A stretch of DNA of 49,840 bases. Source: JBKECY01 sp047975025 (GTDB lineage Bacteria; Bacillota; Clostridia; Lachnospirales; Lachnospiraceae). The number at the start of each line of letters is the position of its first letter. Positions within the stretch are counted from its first letter, which is position 1. This document shows positions 49,723-49,840 of the stretch, in pieces. Below the pieces are notes generated by a model. That model saw only the letters and a list, made by a program, of their open reading frames with translations. It was not told where the DNA came from and searched no databases. A program made the translations under genes and the position numbers. The stretch lies in NCBI GenBank assembly GCA_047975025.1, contig JBKECY010000078.1, positions 1 to 49,840 on the forward strand, written 5' to 3'.

Positions 49723-49840
49723 TGGAGTGCCCCCCGATCTTTGTACCAGTGGAAGAGTTAGTTTTGATATGATAAACTAACAAAAAGGAGCAGTACAAAA
49801 ATGGGAAAAGCAAGGTACACAACGGAGCAAATCATCGTCA
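49723..49840 (+). mobile_element. Left end of an IS3-type insertion sequence (runs off the right edge)
   Basis: A TGGAGTGCCCCCCGATC end-like sequence starts at about 49723 and lies 78 bases before a transposase-like start codon. Inside, an 8-bp stem GTTAGTTT / AAACTAAC with a 9-base loop (49757-49781) precedes the ribosome site. The exact boundary and the other end cannot be seen. Confidence 0.5.
49801..49840 (+). CDS. IS3-family transposase OrfA, first 13 codons
   Basis: AAAAGGAG at 49783-49790 precedes an ATG opening MGKARYTTEQIIV, which matches the common N-terminus of IS3-group OrfA proteins (helix-turn-helix, 'RYTxEQII'). Only 13 residues are inside the window, so the family call rests on this short start and the adjacent end-like sequence. 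Confidence 0.6.
   Translation, partial: MGKARYTTEQIIV

Overview
The window looks like chromosomal DNA of a low-to-mid GC Gram-positive anaerobe of the Clostridia, most likely a gut Lachnospiraceae-type organism. The reasons are strong AGGAGG ribosome binding sites at most starts, sigma-A-type promoters, lipoprotein-anchored binding proteins, a NiaR-type NAD repressor, an Opu-type permease fused to its binding protein, and an ETF-linked FAD oxidase operon. The organism call is inference from gene content. I saw no rRNA, tRNA or CRISPR array.

Layout. 1-4.3 kb: the 5' end of a secreted surface protein gene (cut by the window edge), a lactonase/ketopantoate-reductase gene pair, and metK with a clear promoter and terminator. 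4.3-9.75 kb: a complete branched-chain amino acid ABC operon (binding protein, livH, livM, livG, livF) ending in a cytidylate-kinase-like gene. 9.75-15.3 kb: a nitroreductase/ATP-grasp pair on the minus strand, then an Rrf2 regulator with a giant YhgE/Pip membrane protein on the plus strand. 15.3-23.6 kb: a seven-gene minus-strand operon for a CDP-3,6-dideoxyhexose. It has rfbF, rfbG, rfbH and a thiamine-diphosphate enzyme resembling YerE, followed by a GT-C-like membrane protein, a sugar reductase/epimerase and a family 2 glycosyltransferase. This combination predicts a branched, yersiniose-like sugar. 23.7-30.2 kb: NAD metabolism, with nadA-nadB-nadC-niaR (de novo) divergent from an XRE regulator, pncB (salvage) and a hemolysin III protein.

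30.2-34.9 kb: a D,D-carboxypeptidase, a MarR regulator with a histidine-rich tail and several operator-like palindromes, and a two-gene Opu/EgtUV-type importer. 35.0-42.9 kb: a six-gene operon (FAD-linked oxidase, MFS transporter, EtfB, EtfA, SDR, FGGY kinase) divergent from an RpiR regulator. Five of the six correspond to the uncharacterised Escherichia coli ygcU/R/Q/W/E set. This is the most promising undescribed pathway here. 42.9-46.6 kb: a ribose-type ABC sugar importer. 46.6-49.84 kb: a gene-poor accessory stretch with a decayed GyrI-like gene, DUF2200 and DUF3825 genes, arsC, and the start of an IS3-type insertion sequence that runs off the right edge.

Two themes cut across the genes. 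First, a ~97-bp imperfect repeat carrying a TATAAT box occurs near both ends of the window (584-680 and 48983-49080), each time upstream of a minus-strand gene. Second, both binding-protein-first ABC operons have a stable hairpin directly after the binding-protein gene, which would allow that protein to be made in excess.
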